A stretch of 64,000 nt of DNA from NCBI RefSeq assembly GCF_000426885.1, contig NZ_AUGF01000004.1:1-64000 (forward strand), given 5' to 3'. The DNA is from Moraxella caprae DSM 19149 (lineage in GTDB: Bacteria; Pseudomonadota; Gammaproteobacteria; Pseudomonadales; Moraxellaceae). The first letter of the stretch is position 1. Every line of letters starts with the position of its first letter. The notes beneath the pieces are model-generated. The model was not told where the DNA came from and made no database searches. It saw only the letters and a program-made list of their open reading frames with translations. The position numbers and the translations under genes are program-made. Positions 17,542 through 26,893 of this stretch are shown in pieces.

Positions 17542-17566
17542 CAGACAGGTTTCTTGGAGAGTACAG

Positions 17567-17878
17567 ATGTACGCAGTTATCAAAAGTGGCGGTAAGCAAC
17601 ACCGTGTCAGCATTGGCGAGACTTTGAAAGTTGAGCTTCTAAAAGCAGAAGTTGGTGCAACCTTGAATATTGAGGAAGTGCTAATGGTAGTAAATGGCTC
17701 TGATGTAAAAATCGGTCAGCCTGTAGTTGTTGGTGCCAGCGTGGTTGCAGAAGTGGTTTCTCACGGTCGTGGTAAAAAAGTGCGTATCGTTAAGCATAAA
17801 CGTCGCAAGCATTACCACAAAGAGCAAGGTCATCGCCAATGGTACACCGAGCTTAAAATCAACGCAATCAATGGTTAA
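17567..17878 (+). CDS. rplU: 50S ribosomal protein L21
   Basis: A 103-residue L21: [15 protein letters not shown] at the start, [20 protein letters not shown] in the middle and the basic [19 protein letters not shown]-type end (here [20 protein letters not shown]). GGAG precedes the ATG. It is followed 40 bases later by rpmA in the universal order. Confidence 0.98.
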   Translation: MYAVIKSGGKQHRVSIGETLKVELLKAEVGATLNIEEVLMVVNGSDVKIGQPVVVGASVVAEVVSHGRGKKVRIVKHKRRKHYHKEQGHRQWYTELKINAING

Positions 17879-17918
17879 TTCATATACTTTATAAAAAGTA
17901 TTCACAGGAGATATTCTC

Positions 17919-18176
17919 ATGGCAACTAAAAAAGCTGGTGGTTCCACCAAAAATGGTCGCGATTCTAACCCAAAAATGCTCGGTGTAAAAGTATTTGGCG
18001 GTCAAGATGTCATCGCAGGTAACATCATCGTGCGTCAGCGTGGCACCGAGTTTCACGCAGGTGAAGGCGTAGGCATGGGTCGTGACCACACGCTATTTGC
18101 CTTGACTGATGGCGTGGTAAAATTTGAAAAGAAAGGCGAGTTCGGTCGCCGTTATGTGTCTGTTGTTGGCGAATAA
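17919..18176 (+). CDS. rpmA: 50S ribosomal protein L27
   Basis: An 85-residue L27 starting [16 protein letters not shown], the N-terminal tail that reaches the peptidyl-transferase centre. [20 protein letters not shown] and [14 protein letters not shown] follow. ACAGGAGA lies upstream of the ATG. It is the second gene of the rplU-rpmA operon. Confidence 0.98.
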   Translation: MATKKAGGSTKNGRDSNPKMLGVKVFGGQDVIAGNIIVRQRGTEFHAGEGVGMGRDHTLFALTDGVVKFEKKGEFGRRYVSVVGE

Positions 18177-18199
18177 TTAGCCAAAGACCTCACACAAAG

Positions 18200-18228
18200 T
18201 CCCACGAGTATACACTAGTGGGATTTTT
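18200..18228 (+). terminator. Terminator after rpmA
   Basis: TCCCAC and GTGGGA close a 12-base loop and are followed by TTTTTG, about 24 bases after the rpmA stop. Confidence 0.75.
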
Positions 18229-18359
18229 GTTTGGGTGATTAAAATTTATTTAACATAATACTTTTTGATGTTTGCGTGGTGTTTTGGATGGGGGGGTGGA
18301 ATTGACTATAAAGTCTGCGTAAGGTTGATTTTGCGGTACTTTTAAAATTTTTGACCGTA

Positions 18360-19115
18360 TTATTTTGACATGATGACCAACGTTTCCAACATCAAGGCGA
18401 AATTGTGTAAAAAATGCAAAAATATGGCAAAGGCAAGTGTTCCCCCTGCGGTTCTGGCAGAAACAAAAATAAAACTGCTGATAAAATAGAATATTACAGC
18501 GGTTGGGTCAAAGTTGTAGTGTGTAAAAGCAAAAACAGCACTGCTAAGAATTAAAGCAATGCGTTCGCTTTGAAAGGCATCTAAGGTTGCCCGCCATAAA
18601 AATCCACGAATCAAAATTTCTTCGCAAATGGGGGCGACAATCACGGTACTGATTAAGGTTGCCCAAAGTCCATAAGTTAAAATGTCTTCGCTTAACCTAA
18701 TATGAATAGCTCGGGTGTGATTCGCCCATTGAAATGAATGCAAGCTGATAAAAATAATCGTCCATAATAATAAAAAATTCCAATTTGGTTTGTTAAATCC
18801 CAAATATGAAGACAAACTTTCATAAGAATAATGATAAAGGCGATAATGGACAAGCCAAATCACAACAAAGGTAAGTAAACATAAACTGCTTTTAAATAAA
18901 ATCAAAAACCATAATTTCTCATTGTAAGCCAAAGGATAAATGACTTTAATAATTTCTTCATTAAAAAAATGAAAGATAAACGTTGAAAAAATGCCCAATG
19001 TGAGAGTTGCAATAGAAAAAATGAGAATTTCTATTTTTGAAAATAAGGGCTCTTCATATCCCCAGTTCTCATCAAAATTACCATCAAAATCATTGTCATG
19101 TGGTTCTAGGGGCAT
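18360..19115 (-). CDS. CPBP family intramembrane glutamic protease
   Basis: A 251-residue multi-pass membrane protein with six to eight hydrophobic segments. It carries the CPBP/Abi signatures EEILIRGFLWR (the EExxxR motif, near residue 165) and FTHYNFDPT (near 200), with a late HFLHN histidine. Relatives are membrane proteases of the CaaX-type fold, often of unknown substrate and sometimes linked to bacteriocin or stress functions. AGGAG four bases before the ATG at 19115 fixes the start. The acidic N-terminus (about 25 residues) is cytoplasmic. It is third in a three-gene minus-strand group with two unknown genes. Confidence 0.85.
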   Translation of the reverse strand: MPLEPHDNDFDGNFDENWGYEEPLFSKIEILIFSIATLTLGIFSTFIFHFFNEEIIKVIYPLAYNEKLWFLILFKSSLCLLTFVVIWLVHYRLYHYSYESLSSYLGFNKPNWNFLLLWTIIFISLHSFQWANHTRAIHIRLSEDILTYGLWATLISTVIVAPICEEILIRGFLWRATLDAFQSERIALILSSAVFAFTHYNFDPTAVIFYFISSFIFVSARTAGGTLAFAIFLHFLHNFALMLETLVIMSK

Positions 19116-19123
19116 GGAGTCTC

Positions 19124-19528
19124 CTACTGATGAGCATGAGAAATAGGTGTGGTGGGGTATACATAGTAATGATTGCGATATTTCATATAACGCACAGGAA
19201 TGCAAGCGGTAGCATAAAATTCATATAACGCTTCGTGTGAAGTGCTAAAGGAGCGATCAAATTTAGCAGAACGTTTGATGAGTTCATTGATGAAAGAATT
19301 TGTGATGTTATTTGTGCGATTGTCAATTGCCATAAGGTGATTCTCTTCAATGTGTGTGTTATTAAACTTGATAACTGCTTGAAATTCTTTTGAGATAAGT
19401 GAGGGCATGGTGGTTAGCTCCATTTGATGGGGTTGCTCATCTTTATCCCAGAAATATGTGTGTGAAAAACAAACGTGCCTGTAGTGAATACGTTTGTTGC
19501 CTATGTCATTAATGAGTGTTTGAGTCAT
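19124..19528 (-). CDS. Hypothetical protein, 134 aa
   Basis: Not recognised. A soluble protein with many His, Tyr and Asn residues and no signal peptide. The segment EEFYATACIPVRYMKYRNHYYVYP-like near the end (residues about 105-128) is aromatic-rich. It starts inside the end of the upstream small membrane gene (4-base ATGA overlap) and ends 8 bases before the CPBP protease start, so the three genes form one transcription unit and may act together. Confidence 0.6.
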   Translation of the reverse strand: MTQTLINDIGNKRIHYRHVCFSHTYFWDKDEQPHQMELTTMPSLISKEFQAVIKFNNTHIEENHLMAIDNRTNNITNSFINELIKRSAKFDRSFSTSHEALYEFYATACIPVRYMKYRNHYYVYPTTPISHAHQ

Positions 19529-19656
19529 GCTTTTAAAAATGAGCTTTGGTGCAGGTCATAATAGCGAAAAATCGGCTGAAAATATAATCTGGTTGCTAAG
19601 ATTACTGCCATACAGCCAATACCAAGCAATATCAAGCCAATATTGTGTAAATTCAT
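19525..19656 (-). CDS. Small single-pass membrane protein, 43 aa
   Basis: Starting at the ATG at 19656, the protein is essentially one hydrophobic helix (IGLILLGIGCMAVILATRLYF) with a short polar tail. The frame is open further upstream to 19716, but that part lacks membrane character. It overlaps the next gene by 4 bases. The function is unknown; such short helices often act as partners of membrane proteases. Confidence 0.5.
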   Translation of the reverse strand: MNLHNIGLILLGIGCMAVILATRLYFQPIFRYYDLHQSSFLKA

Positions 19657-19803
19657 AAATATACGCCCAGTGTGATGAATGTATTGTAATCGTTCGGATA
19701 TAATTTTTTCAACCAACAGATATTTTTTATAAACTGTGCTTTTATGATAAAGATTTTATAAAAAAAACGTGATATAATTACCAGTTAGATTAAAATATTT
19801 TGA

Positions 19804-21024
<1,221 letters not shown>

Positions 21025-21049
21025 TGATGAGCTGATATAAGGAAATAGC

Positions 21050-22165
21050 ATGGATAATTCGCCAAAGCGTATCGTGGTAAAAATCGGCTCATCGCTACTG
21101 ACCAACAACGGTCGGGGGCTTGACCGTACCGCCATTTATGAATGGGCAAGACAAATCGCCACCTTGCACGCTCGTGGGATTGAGGTGGTACTGGTATCTA
21201 GTGGGGCGGTGGCGGAAGGCGTGGTTCGTATGAACTTGCCCGAACGCCCCAAAAAATTGCCTGCCTTGCAAGCCTGTGCGTCCATTGGACAAATGGGGCT
21301 GATTGAGACATGGTGGCAAGCGTTAATCCAAAAAGGCGTACAGTCATCACAGATTCTCTTGACCCATGATGACCTAGTCCACCGCTCCCGTTATCTTAAC
21401 ATTAGCCAGACCATGAGCCAGCTTTTGGCGTGGCGTGTCGTGCCTGTCATCAATGAAAATGATACGGTCAGCTATGGCGAGATAAAATTTGGCGATAATG
21501 ACACGCTTGGGGCGATGAGTGCGACCATGATAGGCGCGGATTTGTACATTATCCTAACCGACCAAGACGGTGTATTTACCGACAATCCACGCACCAATCC
21601 CAACGCCAAGCTTATCACAAGCGAGCGAGCGATGGCGGATTATCTGTTTGATGTGGCAGGGGACGGTGGTAAATGGGGGTCTGGCGGTATGCTAACCAAA
21701 ATCCGTGCGGGGCGATTGACCGCCATGGCAAACTGCCCGACCATCATCGCCAATGGTAAGGTGGAAAATGTCATCGTGCGACTGGCGGATGGCGAGGCTA
21801 TCGGCACACGACTCACGACCGACCATGCCGACCGCCTGATTGCCAAAAAACAATGGCTTGCCACGCACCTACGTATGGCGGGCACGCTCATCATCGATGA
21901 TGGCGCAGTCAAGGCGATTACCGAACAGTACAAATCACTACTGCCTGTGGGCGTGCTAGACGTGCAAGGTGATTTTGACATGGGCGATGTGGTTGAGATT
22001 GTGAACGCCCAAAAAGTGCGATTGGCGGTGGGTCAAGTTGGTTTTGATAGCCATCAAGCCAAACAAATCATCCAAAAACACACCGATGAAGTCCTACAAA
22101 TCCTAAACCTAAGCGACAACGACAAAGCCATTATGGTGCACCGTGATGACATGGCGGTTTTGTGA
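21050..22165 (+). CDS. proB: Glutamate 5-kinase
   Basis: A 371-residue enzyme for the first step of proline synthesis, phosphorylating glutamate. The amino-acid kinase domain has KIGSSLLTNNGRGLD at the start, LVSSGAVAEG, NENDTVSYGEIKFGDND and the Gly-rich GGMLTKIRAG near residue 215. A C-terminal PUA domain follows from about residue 280. AAGGAAA precedes the ATG. It is probably cotranscribed with obgE. The proA gene is not nearby. Confidence 0.97.
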   Translation: MDNSPKRIVVKIGSSLLTNNGRGLDRTAIYEWARQIATLHARGIEVVLVSSGAVAEGVVRMNLPERPKKLPALQACASIGQMGLIETWWQALIQKGVQSSQILLTHDDLVHRSRYLNISQTMSQLLAWRVVPVINENDTVSYGEIKFGDNDTLGAMSATMIGADLYIILTDQDGVFTDNPRTNPNAKLITSERAMADYLFDVAGDGGKWGSGGMLTKIRAGRLTAMANCPTIIANGKVENVIVRLADGEAIGTRLTTDHADRLIAKKQWLATHLRMAGTLIIDDGAVKAITEQYKSLLPVGVLDVQGDFDMGDVVEIVNAQKVRLAVGQVGFDSHQAKQIIQKHTDEVLQILNLSDNDKAIMVHRDDMAVL

Positions 22166-22221
22166 TAGATATTTAAAACTTTGATATTGTTTAATAAAGA
22201 TGCATTTTACAATTTGGGTGT

Positions 22222-22289
22222 GTAGGGACGAATTGCAATTTGCCCAAAAATCAACACGTTATTAAAGGGCAAGTGTCATTTGCCCTTAC
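22222..22289. repeat. Family C-like element with paired inverted repeats
   Basis: The ends GTAGGGACGAATTGC and GCCCTTAC resemble the family C ends. Inside lie AATTGCAATTTGCCC and GGGCAAGTGTCATTTGCCC. The element lies between proB and the family A element upstream of hemE. The whole 22166-22517 spacer contains these two repeats and no gene. Confidence 0.55.
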
Positions 22290-22352
22290 AAATTTACCCA
22301 AAGGTATAGTCAATTAACAATGAAAAAATTTTAAAAATTGATTTAACTAAAA

Positions 22353-22485
22353 GATAGTAGTCCAAAAAGTATGCTGAACTAGGTTTTCCGTTCGCCCTGA
22401 GCCTGCCTGCGGGTCGGAAAACCGTTAGGTTTCCCAAGCTCACCACGAAAGGTTTTCTTTGTAGCATACTTTTTGAACCAGAGCC
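22353..22485 (+). repeat. Family A element A2 directly upstream of hemE
   Basis: A 133-bp copy closely matching A1 in the opposite orientation: TAGTAGTCCAAAAAGTATGC at the left, GCATACTTTTTGAACCAGAG at the right. Internal arms GGTTTTCCG and CGGAAAACC make a hairpin around GTTCGCCCTGAGCCTGCC, and a third arm GGTTTTC lies near 22451. It ends about 32 bases before the hemE start, so it probably lies in or near the hemE promoter or leader. Confidence 0.85.
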
Positions 22486-22517
22486 AACTAAAAATTAACT
22501 TAACCAGTGGAATGACA

Positions 22518-23624
22518 ATGACCCAGCAATTTGCCCTCCTAAAAAATGACCGCCTACTGCGTGCTTTGCGTTTTGAGCCCATTGATGTCACCCCTGTATG
22601 GATGATGAGGCAGGCAGGACGGTATCTACCAGAATACAAAGAAACCCGTGCCAAAGCAGGTGATTTTTTAAGCCTGTGTAAAGACACCGACATGGCGACC
22701 GAAGTTACGCTCCAACCTTTACGCCGTTTTGAGCTGGATGCGGCGATTTTGTTCAGTGATATTTTGACAATCCCTGATGCGTTTGGGCTTGGACTTTATT
22801 TTGAAGAAGGCGAAGGCCCTAAATTTAAATACACCGTACGCACACCGACCGACCTTGAACGTTTGCCAAAAATTGATGTAAACAGTCAGCTTGACTATGT
22901 CATGAAAGCGGTAACCAATATCCGTAAAGAGCTAAACGGACAAGTGCCACTGTTTGGATTTAGTGGCAGTCCTTGGACTTTGGCAACTTATATGGTGGAA
23001 GGCGGTTCTAGCCGTGAGTTTCGCCATACCAAAGAGATGATGTACGCCCGACCACAGTTTTTGCACGCCTTACTTGCCAAAATCTCGGACGCTGTCGTGG
23101 ATTATCTGGACGCTCAAATCATCGCAGGGGCTCAGATTGTGCAGATTTTTGACAGTTGGGGTGGGGCGTTGGGTCATCGTCAATTTGTGGAATTTAGCCA
23201 TAATTATAATCGTGAAATCATCGCCCGCTTAAAAGCCAAGCACCCCGATGTGCCTGTGGTCATGTTTACCAAAGGGGGCGGGCTGTGGCTTGACATACAG
23301 GCGGACAGCGAGGCGGATTGTTTGGGTCTTGACTGGACGACACCGCTTGATAGGGCAAGACGGGAGCTGAACAATGCTCAAAAAATCCTAACCATCAAGC
23401 ACAAAAAGCTACAACGTCAAAAAGCCATTCAAGGTAACCTTGATCCTGCCACGCTTTACGGCTCGCCTGCCGACATCAAAAAGGCGGTACATGATATGCT
23501 ATCAGATGTCTATGTGAATGACAAAACGGGCTATGTGGCAAATTTTGGGCATGGCATTACCCAGTGGGTCAAGCCCGAACACGCTAAGGTGTTTGTGGAT
23601 AGCGTGCATGAGTTTAAACTGTAA
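22518..23624 (+). CDS. hemE: Uroporphyrinogen decarboxylase
   Basis: A 368-residue haem-pathway enzyme removing four carboxyls from uroporphyrinogen III. Signatures are the N-terminal [15 protein letters not shown] (near residue 26), [13 protein letters not shown] with the catalytic Asp, the [17 protein letters not shown] loop and [15 protein letters not shown] six bases before the ATG at 22518 favours that start over an ATG six bases upstream. The family A repeat forms its upstream boundary, and a terminator follows. Confidence 0.97.
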   Translation: MTQQFALLKNDRLLRALRFEPIDVTPVWMMRQAGRYLPEYKETRAKAGDFLSLCKDTDMATEVTLQPLRRFELDAAILFSDILTIPDAFGLGLYFEEGEGPKFKYTVRTPTDLERLPKIDVNSQLDYVMKAVTNIRKELNGQVPLFGFSGSPWTLATYMVEGGSSREFRHTKEMMYARPQFLHALLAKISDAVVDYLDAQIIAGAQIVQIFDSWGGALGHRQFVEFSHNYNREIIARLKAKHPDVPVVMFTKGGGLWLDIQADSEADCLGLDWTTPLDRARRELNNAQKILTIKHKKLQRQKAIQGNLDPATLYGSPADIKKAVHDMLSDVYVNDKTGYVANFGHGITQWVKPEHAKVFVDSVHEFKL

Positions 23625-23640
23625 GCTACTGTCAAAAGCA

Positions 23641-23673
23641 AAAAAACAGGGAGAAAATACTTCCTGTTTTTTT
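23641..23673. terminator. Terminator between hemE and the convergent thioesterase gene
   Basis: AAAACAGG (23643-23650) pairs with CCTGTTTT (23663-23670), with A and T runs on either side, so it can act in both directions for the convergent genes. Confidence 0.75.
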
Positions 23674-23720
23674 ATGATTAAGCCAAGTGATTTTTTGTGA
23701 TTTGGCTGTTTGATAAATTA

Positions 23721-24173
23721 TCAGCGAAACGCCATAGGTAGACGACAGGGGCGAATGCCGTGTTCGCTGTTCATGACGCAAGCAAGGGTAATCACACCAA
23801 TGGTGGCGACCTTGCCCTGATTAAAATCATCATCACTGCGGTAGATGTGCTGAGTCATGATGAGACTGGCGGATTTTTTGGCGACATCAGTAATGGCAAC
23901 GACAAGGTTGTCATCAACCAAAAGTGGTAATTTATAGGTTAAATCAGCGCGACTGACCACAAAATGCAGCTTGCCTTGCTGTCCGTCTGTGCCATCTGCC
24001 GTCCCGTCCGTGTCAAAAAAATAACCATTAAAGCCGAGCGATGTCAGCCAATCCCGACGGCAGTTCTCAAAAAAAGTCAGATGATTGGCGTGATAGACGA
24101 TGCCACCAGCGTCTGTGTGGTTGATATAGACCTTGTAGTGGTTGCTAAAAATGGGTTTTGCTTGAGCAATCAT
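23721..24173 (-). CDS. Acyl-CoA thioesterase of the YbgC/4-hydroxybenzoyl-CoA thioesterase family
   Basis: A 150-residue hot-dog fold enzyme. NHTDAGGIVYHANHLTFFE near residue 18 contains the catalytic Asp followed by GGxVYHxxYxxFFE, typical of YbgC. RRDWL follows, as expected. An insertion of about ten residues (FDTDGTADGTDGQQG) replaces the usual short loop after the first helix. YbgC often heads the tol-pal operon. Here it stands alone, 14 kb from tolQ. It hydrolyses acyl-CoA or acyl-ACP in the cytoplasm. Confidence 0.85.
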   Translation of the reverse strand: MIAQAKPIFSNHYKVYINHTDAGGIVYHANHLTFFENCRRDWLTSLGFNGYFFDTDGTADGTDGQQGKLHFVVSRADLTYKLPLLVDDNLVVAITDVAKKSASLIMTQHIYRSDDDFNQGKVATIGVITLACVMNSEHGIRPCRLPMAFR

Positions 24174-24328
24174 GGGTTATTCCTTAAATTTTTAACCATT
24201 GTACACCTAAATGTAAAAAATATCATCTTTATGTGGAAAGTGTTTTTGTTAAAAATTGAAAAATCAGGGTGTTTTTAACATGGTTTGTGTTAGAATGTAA
24301 GTATTCATTTTGTAAAAAGGAGTAGCCC

Positions 24329-24751
24329 ATGACTTACGACAACACCAACATTTTCGCCAAAATCCTGCGTGGCGAGATTCCTTGCCATAAGGTTTATGAA
24401 GATGACAAAACCCTTGCCTTTATGGATGTCATGCCACAGGCAACAGGTCATGTGCTAGTCATTCCAAAGTGTGAAGCGGTGGAGCTGTCTGATTTGCCGT
24501 GCGAATATGCCTGTGCGGTGTTTAAAACCGCCCAAAAAGTCATGACCGCCCAACGCAAAGCCCTAGGCGTGGACGGCATTGTGCAGATGCAACTTAACCA
24601 CGCGGGTGCAGGGCAAAGCGTGTTCCACTATCACATGCACCTAATCCCAACCCACGTCCACGAGCTGGGCAAGCACGAGAGTGTCATGGCAGACCAAGAC
24701 GAGCTGGCGGAGCTGGCAAGTAAAATCCGTGCGGTCATTGACAGTAAGTAG
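24329..24751 (+). CDS. HIT family nucleotide-binding protein
   Basis: A 140-residue histidine-triad protein. NIFAKILRGEIPCHKVYEDD starts the chain, VLVIPKCEAV and QLNHAGAGQSVFHYHMHLIP follow, ending in the HxHxH active site (near residue 100). Such proteins hydrolyse nucleotide phosphoramidates, such as adenylated amino groups. AAAGGAG lies before the ATG. The next gene starts six bases after its stop. Confidence 0.93.
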   Translation: MTYDNTNIFAKILRGEIPCHKVYEDDKTLAFMDVMPQATGHVLVIPKCEAVELSDLPCEYACAVFKTAQKVMTAQRKALGVDGIVQMQLNHAGAGQSVFHYHMHLIPTHVHELGKHESVMADQDELAELASKIRAVIDSK

Positions 24752-24757
24752 GGCATT

Positions 24758-25237
24758 TTGAACATTTTCTACCTTGATCCTGACCCGATACACTGTGCCA
24801 TTTTTCATGGTAATAAGCATGTGGTCAAGATGATATTGGAATACGCCCAGTTACTGTGTACCGCTCATCATCTAGGTGATAGCGTCCTTTGCGATGATGA
24901 GCGGGCGGTGCTGTATAAATGCACGCATCAAAACCACCCATGTGCAGTGTGGGTGCGTGGCTCAAAGTCGCATTATGACTGGCTTTACCAGCTGTTTGTC
25001 GCCCTATGTGATGAATATACGCACCGCTATGGCAAGGTTCATCTGACCGACCAAAAGCTCCGCCACATCCTGATAAATTGCCCTATCTCCGCCGACACGC
25101 CATTTGTAGCACCGCCACAGGTCATGCCCGATGAGTATCAAGGCGATGATACTGTTAGTGCCTATCGTGCCTATTATCGCTGTGGCAAAGCGGATATTTT
25201 GGCGTACACGGGTCGCCCAAGCCCTGATTGGCTATAG
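24758..25237 (+). CDS. Conserved protein of unknown function also seen in phages
   Basis: A 159-residue soluble protein starting MNIFYLDPDPIHCAIFHGNK, with HVVKMILEYAQLLCTAHH near residue 20, HPCAVWVRGSKSHYDWLYQL near 65 and VAPPQVMPDEYQ near 118. I recognise this pattern from bacterial and phage proteins with no assigned function. The conserved Asp, His, Lys and Trp residues suggest an enzyme or nucleic-acid binder, but that is inference. The frame opens with TTG GAAC-type sequence context: the start is TTG at 24758, six bases after the HIT stop, with GGGC before it. It is probably cotranscribed with the HIT gene. Confidence 0.65.
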   Translation: MNIFYLDPDPIHCAIFHGNKHVVKMILEYAQLLCTAHHLGDSVLCDDERAVLYKCTHQNHPCAVWVRGSKSHYDWLYQLFVALCDEYTHRYGKVHLTDQKLRHILINCPISADTPFVAPPQVMPDEYQGDDTVSAYRAYYRCGKADILAYTGRPSPDWL

Positions 25238-25250
25238 TTTAATTTAAGCA

Positions 25251-25842
25251 TTAAGGTAAAATCTCAATCACCACATCTTCCACGACCGCCACAAACAGCT
25301 CGTCTATTTCGGGGTCAGTTACGGCGATACAGCCGTGTGTCCAGTCTTTGAGCAGATGATTTGCCCCGATGATGTCGCCAAGTCCGTTTTTTATGCCGTG
25401 AATCTTTATCGCCCCGCCTGCTAATTTGCCGTGAGCTTTGGCGTAGGCGATGTCGGCTTCATTGGGATAAGAGATGCCCAAATTTTTGTGATAACCGCTA
25501 TTGGCATTACGGTCGTTTATGGTATAGACCCCTTCGGGCGTTTTCATGTCGCCTTCAAATTCTTTGTGTCCTATCGGGTTTTTGCCAAGCGATATCGGAT
25601 AAATTTTTACCAAACTGCCTTGATGTAAAGCGTGCATTTCTCGTTTTGATTTGTAGACGATGAGTTTGTCAATCTGTGTGCCTATCGGTAGCGGTGGTTG
25701 ATTGACAAGTTCAAGCTGTTTGGGCGATAGAGTGCTGGCGTGTGCCGTGGGATTGGTAGGCAAGTTTTGATAAAAATTAACTCCAAAGGCGGATAAAATG
25801 GCAATGGCAAATAAGGGCAGGGCAGTGTGTTTTTTTCATCAT
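25251..25842 (-). pseudogene. L,D-transpeptidase (YkuD/YafK-like), frameshifted in the signal peptide
   Basis: The catalytic domain is intact: KSKREMHALHQGSLVKIY, GDMKTPEGVYTI, IKIHGIKNG and DWTHGCIAVTDPEIDEL with the nucleophilic Cys. It cross-links or edits peptidoglycan in the periplasm. No signal peptide exists in frame. A run of seven A (T at 25830-25836) lies directly after ATGATG. With six A the frame reads MMKKHTALPLFAIAIL and on through SAFGVNFYQN into the domain, a normal signal peptide giving 196 residues. So a one-base homopolymer change silences an otherwise intact gene, or the base is an assembly error, or the tract is phase-variable. Confidence 0.82.
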
Positions 25843-25935
25843 AATTTTCATGTTTAAAATTTATCATAGCATGGCAGTAGCTGATAAATTATGGAAAAAT
25901 TATGAAAAGTGGATTTTGTAAAAATATAAAAACAA

Positions 25936-25963
25936 AAAACGCACCATAATAATAGTGCGTTTT
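25936..25963 (-). terminator. Terminator after fpr
   Basis: AAAACGCAC and GTGCGTTTT form a 9-bp stem with a 10-base loop just past the fpr stop. The stem is followed by a T run on the minus strand, and it can also serve from the other side. Confidence 0.7.
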
Positions 25964-25978
25964 ATTATCAATGGGTCA

Positions 25979-26752
25979 TCAGCCCACAAACGCCCGCTCT
26001 ACCACATAATCGGCAGGTACGCCCATGCGTGGCGAAACGGTCAAGCCAAAGCTGTCTAAAATGGCAGACATATCGGCATTCATCGCCATACTACCGCAAA
26101 TCATCGCACGGTCATCGTCTTTGTTCATGGGGGGCAGACCGATGTCTTCAAAGAGTTTACCTGATTTGATGATGTCGGTAACACGCCCTTGGTTTTTAAA
26201 CTCATCACGGGTTACGGTGGGATAGTAGATGAGTTTTTCACGCACCCATTCACCAAAAATCTCATCGTTTGGCAGTTCATTTTCAAAAAAGTCTTTATAC
26301 GCCAAATCTTCGGTATGACGCACGCCATGCACCAGAATGATTTTTTCAAAGCGTTCGTACATCTCAGGCTCACGCACGAGAGACAAAAATGGAGCAAGTC
26401 CTGTGCCTGTGGCAAGTAGGTATAAATGCTTGGCAGGAAGCAGGTCATCGAGTACGAGCGTACCAGTGGGCTTTTTGGAGACAAGCAGGGTGTCGCCCAC
26501 TTGGATGTGTTGCAGGCGTGAAGTCAAAGGGCCGTCTTGGACTTTGATAGAGAAAAATTCAAGCTCTTCTGCCCAAGCGGGACTGGCGATAGAGTAAGCA
26601 CGAACAAGCGGTTTGCCGTCCACTTCAATGCCAATCATGGCGAATTCGCCACTTCTAAAACGCAAGCTGTCGCTACGGGTGGTCTTAATGGTAAATAGGC
26701 GGTCTGTCCAGTGGTGGACGTAGGTTACTGTTTCGTTGATGAATTTTGACAT
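25979..26752 (-). CDS. fpr: Ferredoxin--NADP reductase
   Basis: A 257-residue FAD enzyme of the Fpr class, passing electrons between NADPH and ferredoxin or flavodoxin. The FAD site RAYSIASPAW (RxYS motif near residue 48), KKPTGTLVL, the NADP-binding GTGLAPFLSLVREPE (near 110) and the C-terminal VVERAFVG tail with aromatic-poor ending fit the bacterial subclass. The ATG at 26752 is preceded by GGAT at six bases. A Fur-like box lies 17 bases upstream, so iron or redox regulation is likely. Fpr could also serve the isc ferredoxin encoded at 30811-31152. Confidence 0.93.
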   Translation of the reverse strand: MSKFINETVTYVHHWTDRLFTIKTTRSDSLRFRSGEFAMIGIEVDGKPLVRAYSIASPAWAEELEFFSIKVQDGPLTSRLQHIQVGDTLLVSKKPTGTLVLDDLLPAKHLYLLATGTGLAPFLSLVREPEMYERFEKIILVHGVRHTEDLAYKDFFENELPNDEIFGEWVREKLIYYPTVTRDEFKNQGRVTDIIKSGKLFEDIGLPPMNKDDDRAMICGSMAMNADMSAILDSFGLTVSPRMGVPADYVVERAFVG

Positions 26753-26768
26753 GGCATTATCCAATTAT

Positions 26769-26783
26769 TAAGAATGATTATCA
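26769..26783 (-). promoter_or_regulatory. Possible Fur box upstream of fpr
   Basis: On the minus strand TGATAATCATTCTTA matches 12 of 14 informative positions of the 7-1-7 consensus TGATAATnATTATCA. The left half is perfect. It lies between the likely -10 region and the fpr start. Confidence 0.45.
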
Positions 26784-26893
26784 AATCTGATATAATAGCA
26801 AATTTTGTGTATAATAGCGATTTTTTATGCCAAATTTTACTTAAAAATTGGCATATCTATTTGTCATTTTAGCATAAAACGCCCAAAAATACC

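Noticed and set aside
25251-25763. L,D-transpeptidase starting at TTG 25763 as an intact cytoplasmic protein
   Set aside because: The enzyme class works in the periplasm, and a perfect signal peptide is restored by removing one A upstream.
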